A stretch of DNA of 7,118 nucleotides from Rhodobacter sp. (GCA_027482795.1 JAIXVS010000099.1:1-7118), one strand, 5' to 3'; shown: positions 1 to 5,896, counted from the first letter of the stretch. The notes: generated from the letters alone by a model not told the origin. Translations and numbers: made by a program.

Positions 1-1068
1 AAACACTCCGCGCCCTTGGCTGGTGGAAAACTGGCCGCCATCATAGTTTAGGTAATTGAACGATTTTAGATAATCGACCAGCTTCCACGGCTCGCCCGAG
101 CCAAGGATCGTTGCGGGGAAGGACAGGGTGTGGAAGGGCACGTTATCTTTGCCCATGAATTGGTAATAGGTCACGTCATCTGCGCCCATATCGGTGCGCC
201 ACCAGCGCTGCCAATCGGCGTCGGGGCGGCCATTAGCGTCGGCCCATTCGGCGGTGCCTGCGATATATTCGATGGGGGCATCGAACCAGACGTAAAACAC
301 CTTGCCTTCCATGCCTGGCCAAGGTTGATCGCCGCGCTGCACGGGAATGCCCCAGTTCAGATCGCGGGTGATGCCGCGGTCTTGCAGCCCCTCGCCGTCA
401 TCCAGCCATTTCAGCGCGATAGATGTGGTCAGAAGGGGCCAATCTTTTTTGGATTTGATCCAACCCCGCAACTTATCGCGCAGCTTGCGCTGTTTCAGAT
501 ATAGGTGCTTGGTTTCCCGCACTTCCAAATTGGTGCTGCCCGAAATGGACGAGCGCGGGTTGATCAAATCGGTCGGATCCAGCTGCTTGGTGCATTCCTC
601 GCATTGATCGCCGCGCGCAGATGTATTGCCGCAATTGGGGCAGGTGCCCGTGATATAGCGGTCGGGCAAAAAGCGGTTGTCGTCGATGGAAAAGACCTGC
701 TTTTCCGACACTTCTTCGATCAGGCCCGCCTCATACAGTTTGCCTGCAAAATGCTGGGTCAGCGCATGGTTGCGCGCGCTGGAGGAGCGGCCAAAATGGT
801 CAAACGACAGGCGGAACCCGCGTGCCAGTTCCGCCTGCACGGCGTGCATTTCGGCGCAGTATTCGGCCACGGGCTGGCCTGCCTTGGCGGCGGCAAGTTC
901 GGCGGGTGTGCCGTGTTCGTCCGTGGCGCAAATGAACATCACCTCATGCCCGCGCCCGCGCGCATAGCGCGCGAACAGATCGGCGGGCAATTGGCTGCCC
1001 ACAAGGTTGCCTAGGTGCTTGATTCCGTTGATATATGGAATGGCCGAGGTGATCAGTATCCGTGCCAT
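1..1068 (-). CDS. metG: Methionyl-tRNA synthetase (partial; C-terminal part lies beyond the left edge)
   Basis: This cytosolic class I aminoacyl-tRNA synthetase charges tRNA-Met with methionine, using ATP, for translation initiation and elongation. The 356 visible residues begin MARILITSAIPYINGIKHLG. The HIGH-type ATP-binding motif appears as KHLGN (17-21). The inserted zinc knuckle is visible as one Cys pair at 143/146 (CPNC) and a second at 156/159 (CEEC). The Rossmann-fold block FYVWFDAPIEYIA lies at 258-270 and the conserved stretch MGKDNVPFHT at 305-314. The KMSKS loop reads QFSTSQ (346-351), so both usual lysines are replaced; this form is, to my knowledge, common in alphaproteobacterial MetG. 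Family members from this group are about 570 residues long, so roughly 200 residues are missing on the left. The ATG at 1068 is supported by the immediate start of the conserved N-terminus and a weak AAGG about 8 bp upstream. A 103-bp gap separates it from the upstream imuA-like gene on the same strand. Confidence 0.97.
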   Translation of the reverse strand, partial: MARILITSAIPYINGIKHLGNLVGSQLPADLFARYARGRGHEVMFICATDEHGTPAELAAAKAGQPVAEYCAEMHAVQAELARGFRLSFDHFGRSSSARNHALTQHFAGKLYEAGLIEEVSEKQVFSIDDNRFLPDRYITGTCPNCGNTSARGDQCEECTKQLDPTDLINPRSSISGSTNLEVRETKHLYLKQRKLRDKLRGWIKSKKDWPLLTTSIALKWLDDGEGLQDRGITRDLNWGIPVQRGDQPWPGMEGKVFYVWFDAPIEYIAGTAEWADANGRPDADWQRWWRTDMGADDVTYYQFMGKDNVPFHTLSFPATILGSGEPWKLVDYLKSFNYLNYDGGQFSTSQGRGVF

Positions 1069-1171
1069 ATTTCACGCCTTTTTGCTGCAGTATGTGTTCG
1101 GTGACGCGCCTGCGCCGTCTTTGCCCCTCATCTAGCCTAAGGCGCGCGCGCATTCCAGTGCTGCGTTGCAG

Positions 1172-1861
1172 CTATTCGCCGCCCTCAAGGGGGGTAATGC
1201 TGACCTGCCCCTTGACGCGGGCCACGCCCCAGCGGGCGGGGGCGGCATCACGGGCGCGCAGGCGCGATAGCACCCATGCCGCGCGGTTTTCCAGCATGGT
1301 CATGCCACTGGGCGCAGCCTGCATATGCCAGCGACTGTCCACCCCCTGCGCGCCGCCCATCTGCGGCGTCAGGATCAGGCCAAGCGGGGCAGGGCGGCCG
1401 CGCCGATGCGCCGCTTCGGCCCCCGCCTCGGCGGCCAGATGTAGGCGGCGAATGGGGGTCAGGGCAGGGGCGGTGGGCAAATCGCCCAGCACCACAGGGG
1501 CCGCGCCTGATCGCAGCGCCTCTTCCATCACCCATAAAATATCCTCGGGCCGCCGACAGCGGGCAAAGATAATGCGGTTCGGGTCGGCAAAGGGCATCAG
1601 GCCGTAAGGGTAAATCCGCTGCGGCAACCAAGAGGGGCTGGCCCAAACCACCGCCCCCGATGTGGCCGCCAGCACAAAGGCGGCAAGCTGGCTGCGGGCG
1701 GGGCCGCAAAATTCATGCACCCTTGCGCGGGTAAGGGCAAACTGCACCCCCGATGTATTGCCCAAAAACATCTGCGGCGCGCGCAGGCGCGAGTTGGGCA
1801 TGACCAGCCGCGCCAAATCTTCGCGCAGGGTTTGGGTGGATGTGGGGGCGGGGTTGGACAT
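1172..1861 (-). CDS. imuA: ImuA-like (RecA-like) SOS-response protein
   Basis: This 229-residue protein resembles ImuA, the RecA-related accessory factor that works with ImuB (an inactive Y-family polymerase) and DnaE2 in damage-induced mutagenesis. Visible family features are VHEFCGPARSQ (48-58) at the P-loop position, a hydrophobic strand VVWASP (71-76), EEALRSGAAPVVLGDL (113-128) and RRLHLAAEAGA (138-148). The P-loop position lacks the GK[ST] signature, so canonical ATP binding is unlikely; degenerate P-loops are usual in ImuA-type proteins. A perfect LexA operator (1878-1892) lies just upstream of the ATG, which independently supports an SOS role. There is no Shine-Dalgarno sequence, and the likely promoter places transcription start near the ATG itself. 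Unusually, metG follows rather than imuB and dnaE2, so those partners must be elsewhere or absent. A different RecA-like or division-inhibitor role cannot be excluded. Confidence 0.78.
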   Translation of the reverse strand: MSNPAPTSTQTLREDLARLVMPNSRLRAPQMFLGNTSGVQFALTRARVHEFCGPARSQLAAFVLAATSGAVVWASPSWLPQRIYPYGLMPFADPNRIIFARCRRPEDILWVMEEALRSGAAPVVLGDLPTAPALTPIRRLHLAAEAGAEAAHRRGRPAPLGLILTPQMGGAQGVDSRWHMQAAPSGMTMLENRAAWVLSRLRARDAAPARWGVARVKGQVSITPLEGGE

Positions 1862-1867
1862 GGGTCT

Positions 1868-1896
1868 GGTTTACAATGTTCTTACTTTGTTCTCAA
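1868..1896 (-). promoter_or_regulatory. Predicted promoter of the imuA-like gene, overlapping the SOS box
   Basis: Read on the minus strand, a -35-like TTGAGA (plus 1891-1896) is followed after 17 bp by a weak -10-like TAAACC (plus 1868-1873). The SOS box fills the spacer and overlaps the -35 element. Transcription would begin near 1861, the A of the start codon, which fits the absence of a ribosome binding site and suggests a leaderless mRNA. The -10 match is poor, so this is a moderate-to-weak prediction. Confidence 0.38.
1878..1892 (-). promoter_or_regulatory. LexA operator (alphaproteobacterial SOS box, GTTC-N7-GTTC)
   Basis: The plus strand reads GTTC (1878-1881), seven bases TTACTTT (1882-1888), then GTTC (1889-1892); on the minus strand this is GAAC-N7-GAAC. 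This direct repeat is the known LexA binding motif of alphaproteobacteria. It ends 16 bp before the start codon of the minus-strand imuA-like gene and sits inside its predicted promoter, where bound LexA would block RNA polymerase. It is also 99 bp upstream of the divergent lipoprotein gene, which it might influence. Confidence 0.88.
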
Positions 1897-1991
1897 CCGA
1901 TTCGTGCCGATCCTGTAATCGCCTCTTGCGCGGCGGCGGCAGTTCGGGCCAATTGGCCAGTAGAAATTTTAGCAAGGGTTTGGGCAGAAAG

Positions 1992-2597
1992 ATGCGCAAG
2001 TTTCACCTTATTTTATGGGCTATTCCACTTGCGGTTGCGCTAAGCGGCTGCGGGGCGGGCGGTGCTGGCATGTTCACAGCGCGGGGGGGCCAAGCTGCGG
2101 GTATTGATGCGGCGGCCACGCCTTTGGACACAACCGCCATTCAAACCCAAACCTTGGGGCCTGCGCCTGAGGGCAGCGCGCCGGCCACGGGGCGGGTGAT
2201 TGGGGCAGCCCCTGCCGCGACCGCAACTGCGCCCGCAACCGCGCAATCCACTGCCGCCGCCGCGGCCCCTACGTCGCCCCAAACTGCCGCCGAAATTGGC
2301 GCAGCGGCAGCGGCGGCTTTGCAGGCAGGGGCCACGGCCACAACCGCCGCCGTTCCGCAATCGCCCGAAGAGGCGGCTTGCGTGCAAGATGGCGGGCGTT
2401 GGGGCAAGGCAGGCGAGACGGGCGCAATGGCCTGTTTTCACCCGATGAAAGACGCAGGCAAATCATGCAGCAAGGAAAGTGACTGTTCCAGCCAATGCCT
2501 TGCCCGATCACGCAGTTGCGCGCCGTTCTGGCCCATGTTTGGCTGCACGGATGTGGTTCAAAATGACGGGGCGGTGGTGCAACTGTGCCTGAACTAA
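1992..2597 (+). CDS. Outer-membrane-type lipoprotein with Ala/Thr-rich linker and eight-cysteine C-terminal domain
   Basis: This is a 201-residue secreted lipoprotein of unknown function. The N-terminus MRKFHLILWAIPLAVALSGC is a signal peptide ending in a lipobox (LSGC), with Cys20 as the lipidation site. Glycine follows it, so no inner-membrane retention signal is seen. Residues of about 25-125 form a low-complexity Ala/Thr/Pro-rich linker, presumably extended. The C-terminal 70 residues carry eight cysteines (130, 148, 159, 165, 169, 176, 185, 199), enough for four disulfides, with CSKESDCSSQC at 159-169 and a CAPFWPMFGC segment at 176-185. I believe similar short Cys-rich proteins occur in Rhodobacteraceae, but I know no assigned function. 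The frame is open upstream to 1662, but the ATG at 1992 is chosen because the signal peptide begins there and the earlier part lies antisense to imuA. The ribosome binding site is weak (AAGGG about 13 bp upstream). The next gene overlaps its end by 13 bp. Confidence 0.82.
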   Translation: MRKFHLILWAIPLAVALSGCGAGGAGMFTARGGQAAGIDAAATPLDTTAIQTQTLGPAPEGSAPATGRVIGAAPAATATAPATAQSTAAAAAPTSPQTAAEIGAAAAAALQAGATATTAAVPQSPEEAACVQDGGRWGKAGETGAMACFHPMKDAGKSCSKESDCSSQCLARSRSCAPFWPMFGCTDVVQNDGAVVQLCLN

Positions 2598-3097
2598 GGG
2601 CGGCGCTGGCATGTCTGGTGCTGCTTGGCTGTACGCAAGGCACCGCGCCGCAAGTGCCCGCGCAGGGGTTTCGCACGGGCGCGGCCCCGATTTATTCCAC
2701 TGCCGCCCTGCCCGTGGCGCGGATGCTGGGCACATGGCGGCAGGTGGCGGGTTTTGGTGCGCCCGCACCCTGCACCGCTGCGCCCACTTTGCAGATTAGC
2801 GCGCAGGGCGGCAGCGCAACCGCGCAGTATGATCTGTGCTTTGCCGCAAATCGCCGCACGGGCGCGGGCCAGCTTGCCAGTGGCGGCGCGCAGGGGCGCT
2901 ACCGCCTGCCCAATCTGGACGCGCCGATGTGGGTGCTGTGGATAGACGAGGGCAACCGATCTGCCGCCCTTGGCACACCCGATGGCAGTTTTGGTATGAT
3001 TGTGTCCAAAGACCCCATCCCCAAAGACCGAATGCGCGCAGCAACCGAGGTTTTGGCGTGGAATGGCTATGATTTGACGCAATTTCATCAGTATTAG
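2585..3097 (+). CDS. Lipocalin-family lipoprotein (Blc-like)
   Basis: This 170-residue protein is a probable envelope lipocalin, a beta-barrel family that binds lipids or other small hydrophobic ligands; bacterial Blc is the model member. It starts at GTG (2585), inside the end of the preceding gene. MPELRAALACLVLLGC gives a short signal peptide with lipobox LLGC and lipidation at Cys16. The lipocalin signature GxW appears as LGTWRQVAGF (48-57). The later family block MWVLWIDEGNRSAALGTPDG, followed by SFGMIVSKDP, matches the typical strand ending in an ILSR-like motif. The C-terminus ends at a helix-like segment and QFHQY. The 13-bp overlap with the Cys-rich lipoprotein suggests translational coupling and a shared function at the outer membrane. 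The short charged n-region (one Arg) is slightly unusual. Ligand and physiological role cannot be read from the sequence. Confidence 0.85.
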   Translation: MPELRAALACLVLLGCTQGTAPQVPAQGFRTGAAPIYSTAALPVARMLGTWRQVAGFGAPAPCTAAPTLQISAQGGSATAQYDLCFAANRRTGAGQLASGGAQGRYRLPNLDAPMWVLWIDEGNRSAALGTPDGSFGMIVSKDPIPKDRMRAATEVLAWNGYDLTQFHQY

Positions 3098-3140
3098 CGC
3101 AGCATTTGCGATAGCACTGTTGAAAAGCAAATTGAATCGC

Positions 3141-4094
3141 ATGGCAGATATTTCACAAACCTCGCCAAAATCCCGCGCCGCTGCTGATCGCGCGGTTGAA
3201 TGGCCCACCTTGGCGCTGATTGTCGGCACCTATGGCGCACTGGCGCTGGGCGGGGCGCTGTGGGGCGACTGGCCCGTGCTGTCGATTGTGATCGTGGGCA
3301 TTGCAATGGCGCAGTTTTCATCCCTGCAACACGAGGTGCTGCACGGCCACCCCCTGCCGCGCCAATGGGCCAGCGAGGCGCTGGTGTTTCCTGCGCTGTT
3401 CGTTGTGGTGCCCTATCTGCGGTTTAAAGACACGCATTTGGCGCATCATTATGACCCCGCTTTGACCGACCCCTATGATGACCCCGAATCGAACTTTTTC
3501 GACCCTGCGGTTTGGGCGCGTCTGCCGCGCTGGTGGCAGGCAGTATTGGCGGCCAATAACAGTTTGGCGGGGCGTATCATTTTGGGCCCTGCGATTGGCA
3601 TTGGGTATTTTCTGGCCAGCGAGCTGCGGCTTTTGGCGGCGGGCAAGCCGCGGGTTTGGCTGGGCTGGGGGCTAAACCTGTTGGGGCTGATCCCCGTGAT
3701 TTGGTATGTGCAGGCAACGGGCATGGCAGTTTGGGCCTATGCTGCGGCGGTTTACATCGGGCTGGCTTTGCTGCGCATTCGCACGTTTTTGGAACATCGC
3801 GCGCACGCATCGGCCCGCGCGCGCACTGTGGTGGTGGAAGATCGCGGCCCGTTGGCGCTGTTGTTTTTGAACAACAATTACCATGTGGTGCATCATATGC
3901 ACCCATCCGTCCCATGGTACCGCCTGCCCGCGCTGTATGCTGCAAAGCGCGATCATTTCCTGCGCCGCAATGACGGGTATCGCTACAAAAACTATGCCGA
4001 GGTGTTTGCGCGCTATTTCTTTGCCGCAAAAGACCCTGTGCCGCACCCGATTTGGCCTGTGGCAAAAGACCGCAAGGATGAAAGCGCGGACTAA
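3141..4094 (+). CDS. Membrane fatty acid desaturase family protein
   Basis: This 317-residue integral membrane protein belongs to the di-iron fatty acid desaturase/hydroxylase superfamily. All three histidine boxes are present: HEVLHGH (64-70), HLAHH (99-103) and HVVHHMHP (248-255); an additional EHR motif lies at 218-220. Hydrophobic segments lie at about 22-41, 45-62, 81-93, 143-163, 173-192 and 194-211, which would place the boxes on the cytoplasmic face. The enzyme would insert a double bond or hydroxyl group into an acyl chain or another lipid such as a carotenoid or aminolipid; the substrate is not evident. The ATG at 3141 is preferred to the in-frame TTG at 3120; neither has a good ribosome binding site. 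It follows the lipocalin gene by 43 bp, probably in one operon. Its stop codon overlaps that of the convergent NUDIX gene. Confidence 0.88.
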   Translation: MADISQTSPKSRAAADRAVEWPTLALIVGTYGALALGGALWGDWPVLSIVIVGIAMAQFSSLQHEVLHGHPLPRQWASEALVFPALFVVVPYLRFKDTHLAHHYDPALTDPYDDPESNFFDPAVWARLPRWWQAVLAANNSLAGRIILGPAIGIGYFLASELRLLAAGKPRVWLGWGLNLLGLIPVIWYVQATGMAVWAYAAAVYIGLALLRIRTFLEHRAHASARARTVVVEDRGPLALLFLNNNYHVVHHMHPSVPWYRLPALYAAKRDHFLRRNDGYRYKNYAEVFARYFFAAKDPVPHPIWPVAKDRKDESAD

Positions 4095-4714
4095 AGCCGC
4101 AAAAATGCGGGGTGCGGGCCAGAATTGTCAAAAAACGGCACACCGCCTGTGCCTTCCCAATCTGCGCCCGTCAGGTTTGCCTCTAATTCGGCCAAAATCA
4201 CGCGGGTGATAAAGGGCAAATCCAATGCGCGGGCATCGATCAAGGGCAGCCATTGCAGATGCGAAAGCTCGCCCGAGGCGGCAGAAAACCCCGCATGATC
4301 GCCGCCGAAATCTTGGGCGCGGGCCAGAAAGAACCGCGCATCAAAGCGGCGCAAGCGGCCAGGCGGGGTGATGGCGCGAAACACAAAGCGCAAGGCATTG
4401 GCGCGCGGCTGCGTCAGGTGCAAACCCGTTTCTTCGGCCAACTCGCGCAGGCCAGCGGCAACCAGCGCGCGCGGGTTGATGGGCGCGCCTGCGGGATGCA
4501 GATGCAACGATGTCTGGCAGGTGGGCGACAAAAGATCGGGCACATCAGCGGCATGATCTTCTTCGTCCACTCGCCCACCTGGAAACACAAATTTACTGGG
4601 CATAAAGGCCGCGCCCGCCGCGCGCTGGCCCATCAAAACCTTGGCACCATCACCCCAGCCTTGCAGCACGATCATGCTGGCTGCTGGGGCGATGCTATCT
4701 TCAGGCGGCATCAT
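4091..4714 (-). CDS. NUDIX hydrolase with split Nudix box
   Basis: This protein of about 207 residues hydrolyses a nucleoside diphosphate linked to another moiety (X), using divalent metal held by the Nudix box. Visible elements are MGQRAAGAAFMPSKFVFPGG (28-47), then VDEED (49-53). After an insertion of about 30 residues comes AAGLRELAEETGL (86-98), carrying the REXXEEXG catalytic signature (Arg90, Glu91, Glu94, Glu95, Gly97). Such an interrupted box resembles the NUDT8/NUDT19-type subgroup, where CoA or acyl-CoA diphosphatases are known; the substrate here is unproven. Adjacent ATGs at 4714 and 4711 are the best starts, because they overlap the DUF983 stop by 14 or 11 bp as in a coupled pair. 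An in-frame ATG at 4756 would give 221 residues but a 56-bp overlap. The C-terminal part (GVPFFDNSGPHPAFLRL) is typical of alphaproteobacterial homologues as I recall them. Confidence 0.9.
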   Translation of the reverse strand: MMPPEDSIAPAASMIVLQGWGDGAKVLMGQRAAGAAFMPSKFVFPGGRVDEEDHAADVPDLLSPTCQTSLHLHPAGAPINPRALVAAGLRELAEETGLHLTQPRANALRFVFRAITPPGRLRRFDARFFLARAQDFGGDHAGFSAASGELSHLQWLPLIDARALDLPFITRVILAELEANLTGADWEGTGGVPFFDNSGPHPAFLRL

Positions 4715-5138
4715 GATGCAGGTCTGCCGCATCCGTTGGCGCTGCGCCAAACCCATGCATCCGCTTGGCCCATTGCAGCGCCACCATTGCCCCTTTGATG
4801 CGCGGCAACAAATACAGCGACGTCACAACAGTAAACAGCGAGAATATCGCAATCAGCGTGGCAGGTTCGGGCCGCCATGTGGTGAACACAAACATCAAAA
4901 GCGGTGCCATCAGGTGCCCGACAATCAAAATGGTCAAATAGGCAGGCCCATCATCGGCGCGTTGATGATGCAGCGCCTCGCCGCAGGCGGGGCAAGAATC
5001 GCGCACCGTTAGATAGCCGCGCAGCATTGGGCCAGATCCGCAGTTGGGGCATTTGCCGTGCCAGCCCCGCCGAATTGCGGGCCAAGTGGGGCGCTCTGCC
5101 TCGGACAGGTCGGCCGAAAGGCTGGATGTGCTGGGCAT
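4701..5138 (-). CDS. DUF983 family zinc-ribbon membrane protein
   Basis: This 145-residue protein belongs to DUF983 (PF06170), widespread in alphaproteobacteria and of unknown function. An N-terminal zinc-ribbon-like unit has CPNCGSG (Cys30, Cys33) and CPACGE (Cys49, Cys52). The family segment HHQRADDGPAYLTI (57-70) leads into two hydrophobic helices at about 67-87 and 93-113. The ribbon is probably cytoplasmic. The ATG at 5138 is chosen because AAAGGAA stands about 6-7 bp upstream, an excellent ribosome binding site. The frame remains open further upstream to 5474, but that stretch lies antisense to the EF-hand gene and is not conserved-looking. It is the first gene of a two-gene minus-strand operon with the NUDIX hydrolase and is divergent from the EF-hand gene across a 197-bp gap. 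Confidence 0.9.
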   Translation of the reverse strand: MPSTSSLSADLSEAERPTWPAIRRGWHGKCPNCGSGPMLRGYLTVRDSCPACGEALHHQRADDGPAYLTILIVGHLMAPLLMFVFTTWRPEPATLIAIFSLFTVVTSLYLLPRIKGAMVALQWAKRMHGFGAAPTDAADLHHDAA

Positions 5139-5158
5139 GGGGCGTTCCTTTTGCGTAT

Positions 5159-5187
5159 CGCATAGTGCTAGCTGAACTGCGCCGCAA
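5159..5187 (-). promoter_or_regulatory. Possible promoter for the DUF983-NUDIX operon
   Basis: On the minus strand, TTGCGG (plus 5182-5187) and TATGCG (plus 5159-5164) stand 17 bp apart, which is the proper spacing for a housekeeping promoter. This would give a leader of about 15-20 bases carrying the AAAGGAA ribosome binding site. Both hexamers are partial matches, so this is a weak prediction. Confidence 0.3.
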
Positions 5188-5218
5188 TGTTTAGCAATAT
5201 TTGCCGCTCCGCGCGGCT

Positions 5219-5246
5219 TTGTCGCACAGTGTGGAGGAATTATCGC
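5219..5246 (+). promoter_or_regulatory. Weak candidate promoter for the EF-hand gene
   Basis: TTGTCG (5219-5224) and TATCGC (5241-5246) are 16 bp apart, about 90 bp upstream of the EF-hand start codon within the 197-bp divergent gap. The hexamers match the housekeeping consensus only in their first three bases. I saw no convincing ECF-type promoter in the same gap, so how this gene is switched on is not settled. Confidence 0.2.
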
Positions 5247-5335
5247 GGGCGCGCGACGGAATGCGAAAGGTACGGCGTTTACCCCAGTATGAACGGCGCA
5301 AGACAAACCCCGCGCCCGATTGATGGAGAGTAAAG

Positions 5336-5896
5336 ATGCGTTTTTCCACCCCAAAGACTTTGGCCGTTGTGACCGCTGCCGCCTTGGCTGCGGCAACCGC
5401 GCCATGGGCGGTGATGGCCCAAGAGGCTGCGGCCCCCGCTGACGCGGCCAAGGCGATGTTTGATTTTGCCGCAATGGATGGTGATAAAGACGGCACCATC
5501 ACCAAAGCCGAGGCAGAGGCCTATCGCGCCGCAGAAATCACCGCGATGGATACCGACAAAGACGGCAAAATCAGCGCGGCGGAACTTGCGGCCCATCACG
5601 TCGCCCGCGCCAGCGCCCAGTTGCAGGCCCGCGCCTATAACTTTGCCAAGCACATGATTGTGGATTTGGACAGCGATAGTGATGGCGCGCTAACGACTGC
5701 CGAAATGGCCGCAGGCGATGGGCGCAGCACAAAGATGTTCGACCGTGTGGACGCCGATAGCGACGGCGCAATCAGCCAAGCCGAGGCAGATGCCGCGCAG
5801 GCCAAAATGGCCGAACGTGGTGGGCGTCATGGCGGCAAAGGGGGCCATGGTTGGGGGCGCGATGGCGGTAAAGGCGGCTTTGGCGGCTTTTGGTAA
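5336..5896 (+). CDS. Exported four-EF-hand calcium-binding protein with Gly/His-rich tail
   Basis: This 186-residue protein has an N-terminal signal peptide (about 1-28, ending AVMA before QE) and is therefore probably periplasmic. Four canonical 12-residue EF-hand loops follow: DGDKDGTITKAE (48-59), DTDKDGKISAAE (72-83), DSDSDGALTTAE (112-123) and DADSDGAISQAE (139-150). Each has Asp at positions 1, 3 and 5, Gly at 6, a hydrophobic residue at 8 and Glu at 12, so all four should bind calcium. The spacing suggests two paired EF lobes (1+2 and 3+4). The tail from 161 is rich in Gly, with His, Lys, Arg and Trp, and ends in FGGFW; it may be disordered or metal-binding. The ATG has a good GGAGAG ribosome binding site 5-6 bp upstream. 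It precedes an ECF sigma factor gene on the same strand, suggesting a calcium buffer or sensor linked to that regulator. The role is inferred. Confidence 0.9.
   Translation: MRFSTPKTLAVVTAAALAAATAPWAVMAQEAAAPADAAKAMFDFAAMDGDKDGTITKAEAEAYRAAEITAMDTDKDGKISAAELAAHHVARASAQLQARAYNFAKHMIVDLDSDSDGALTTAEMAAGDGRSTKMFDRVDADSDGAISQAEADAAQAKMAERGGRHGGKGGHGWGRDGGKGGFGGFW

Noticed and set aside
130..1014. Long open frames on the plus strand opposite metG (130-504 and 505-1014)
   Set aside because: They lie antisense to clearly conserved metG codons; high-GC codon bias leaves the opposite strand open, and the translations show no family features.
944..1153. 69-residue minus-strand frame overlapping the metG start
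   Set aside because: It is out of frame with metG, Arg-rich and overlaps conserved metG codons; nothing supports translation.
1248..1709. Alternative minus-strand and plus-strand frames inside the imuA-like gene, including 1062-1607 on the plus strand
   Set aside because: Arg/Pro/Ala-rich shadow translations; the 1172-1861 frame has family motifs and an SOS box before its start.
1662..1991. Upstream extension of the Cys-rich lipoprotein frame
   Set aside because: It runs antisense to the imuA-like gene and across its promoter; the signal peptide and lipobox require the start at 1992.
2379..2588. WAP four-disulfide-core domain in the lipoprotein C-terminus
   Set aside because: Eight cysteines and a CxxxxDC stretch are suggestive, but the adjacent Cys-Cys pair and the spacing typical of WAP domains are missing.
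2594..3229. 211-residue minus-strand frame opposite the lipocalin
   Set aside because: The plus-strand lipocalin has a lipobox and the GxW motif, whereas this frame shows no recognisable motif.
4253..4798. 181-residue plus-strand frame opposite the NUDIX gene
   Set aside because: Antisense to an intact Nudix box; its composition looks like a reverse-strand artefact.
5258..5282. ECF-type promoter (GGAAT ... CGTTT) upstream of the EF-hand gene
   Set aside because: The two elements are only 13 bp apart, shorter than the usual 15-17 bp, so I could not support an autoregulated promoter.
5139..5474. N-terminal extension of DUF983 to 257 residues
   Set aside because: It would run antisense into the EF-hand gene and ignore the strong ribosome binding site at the 5138 start.
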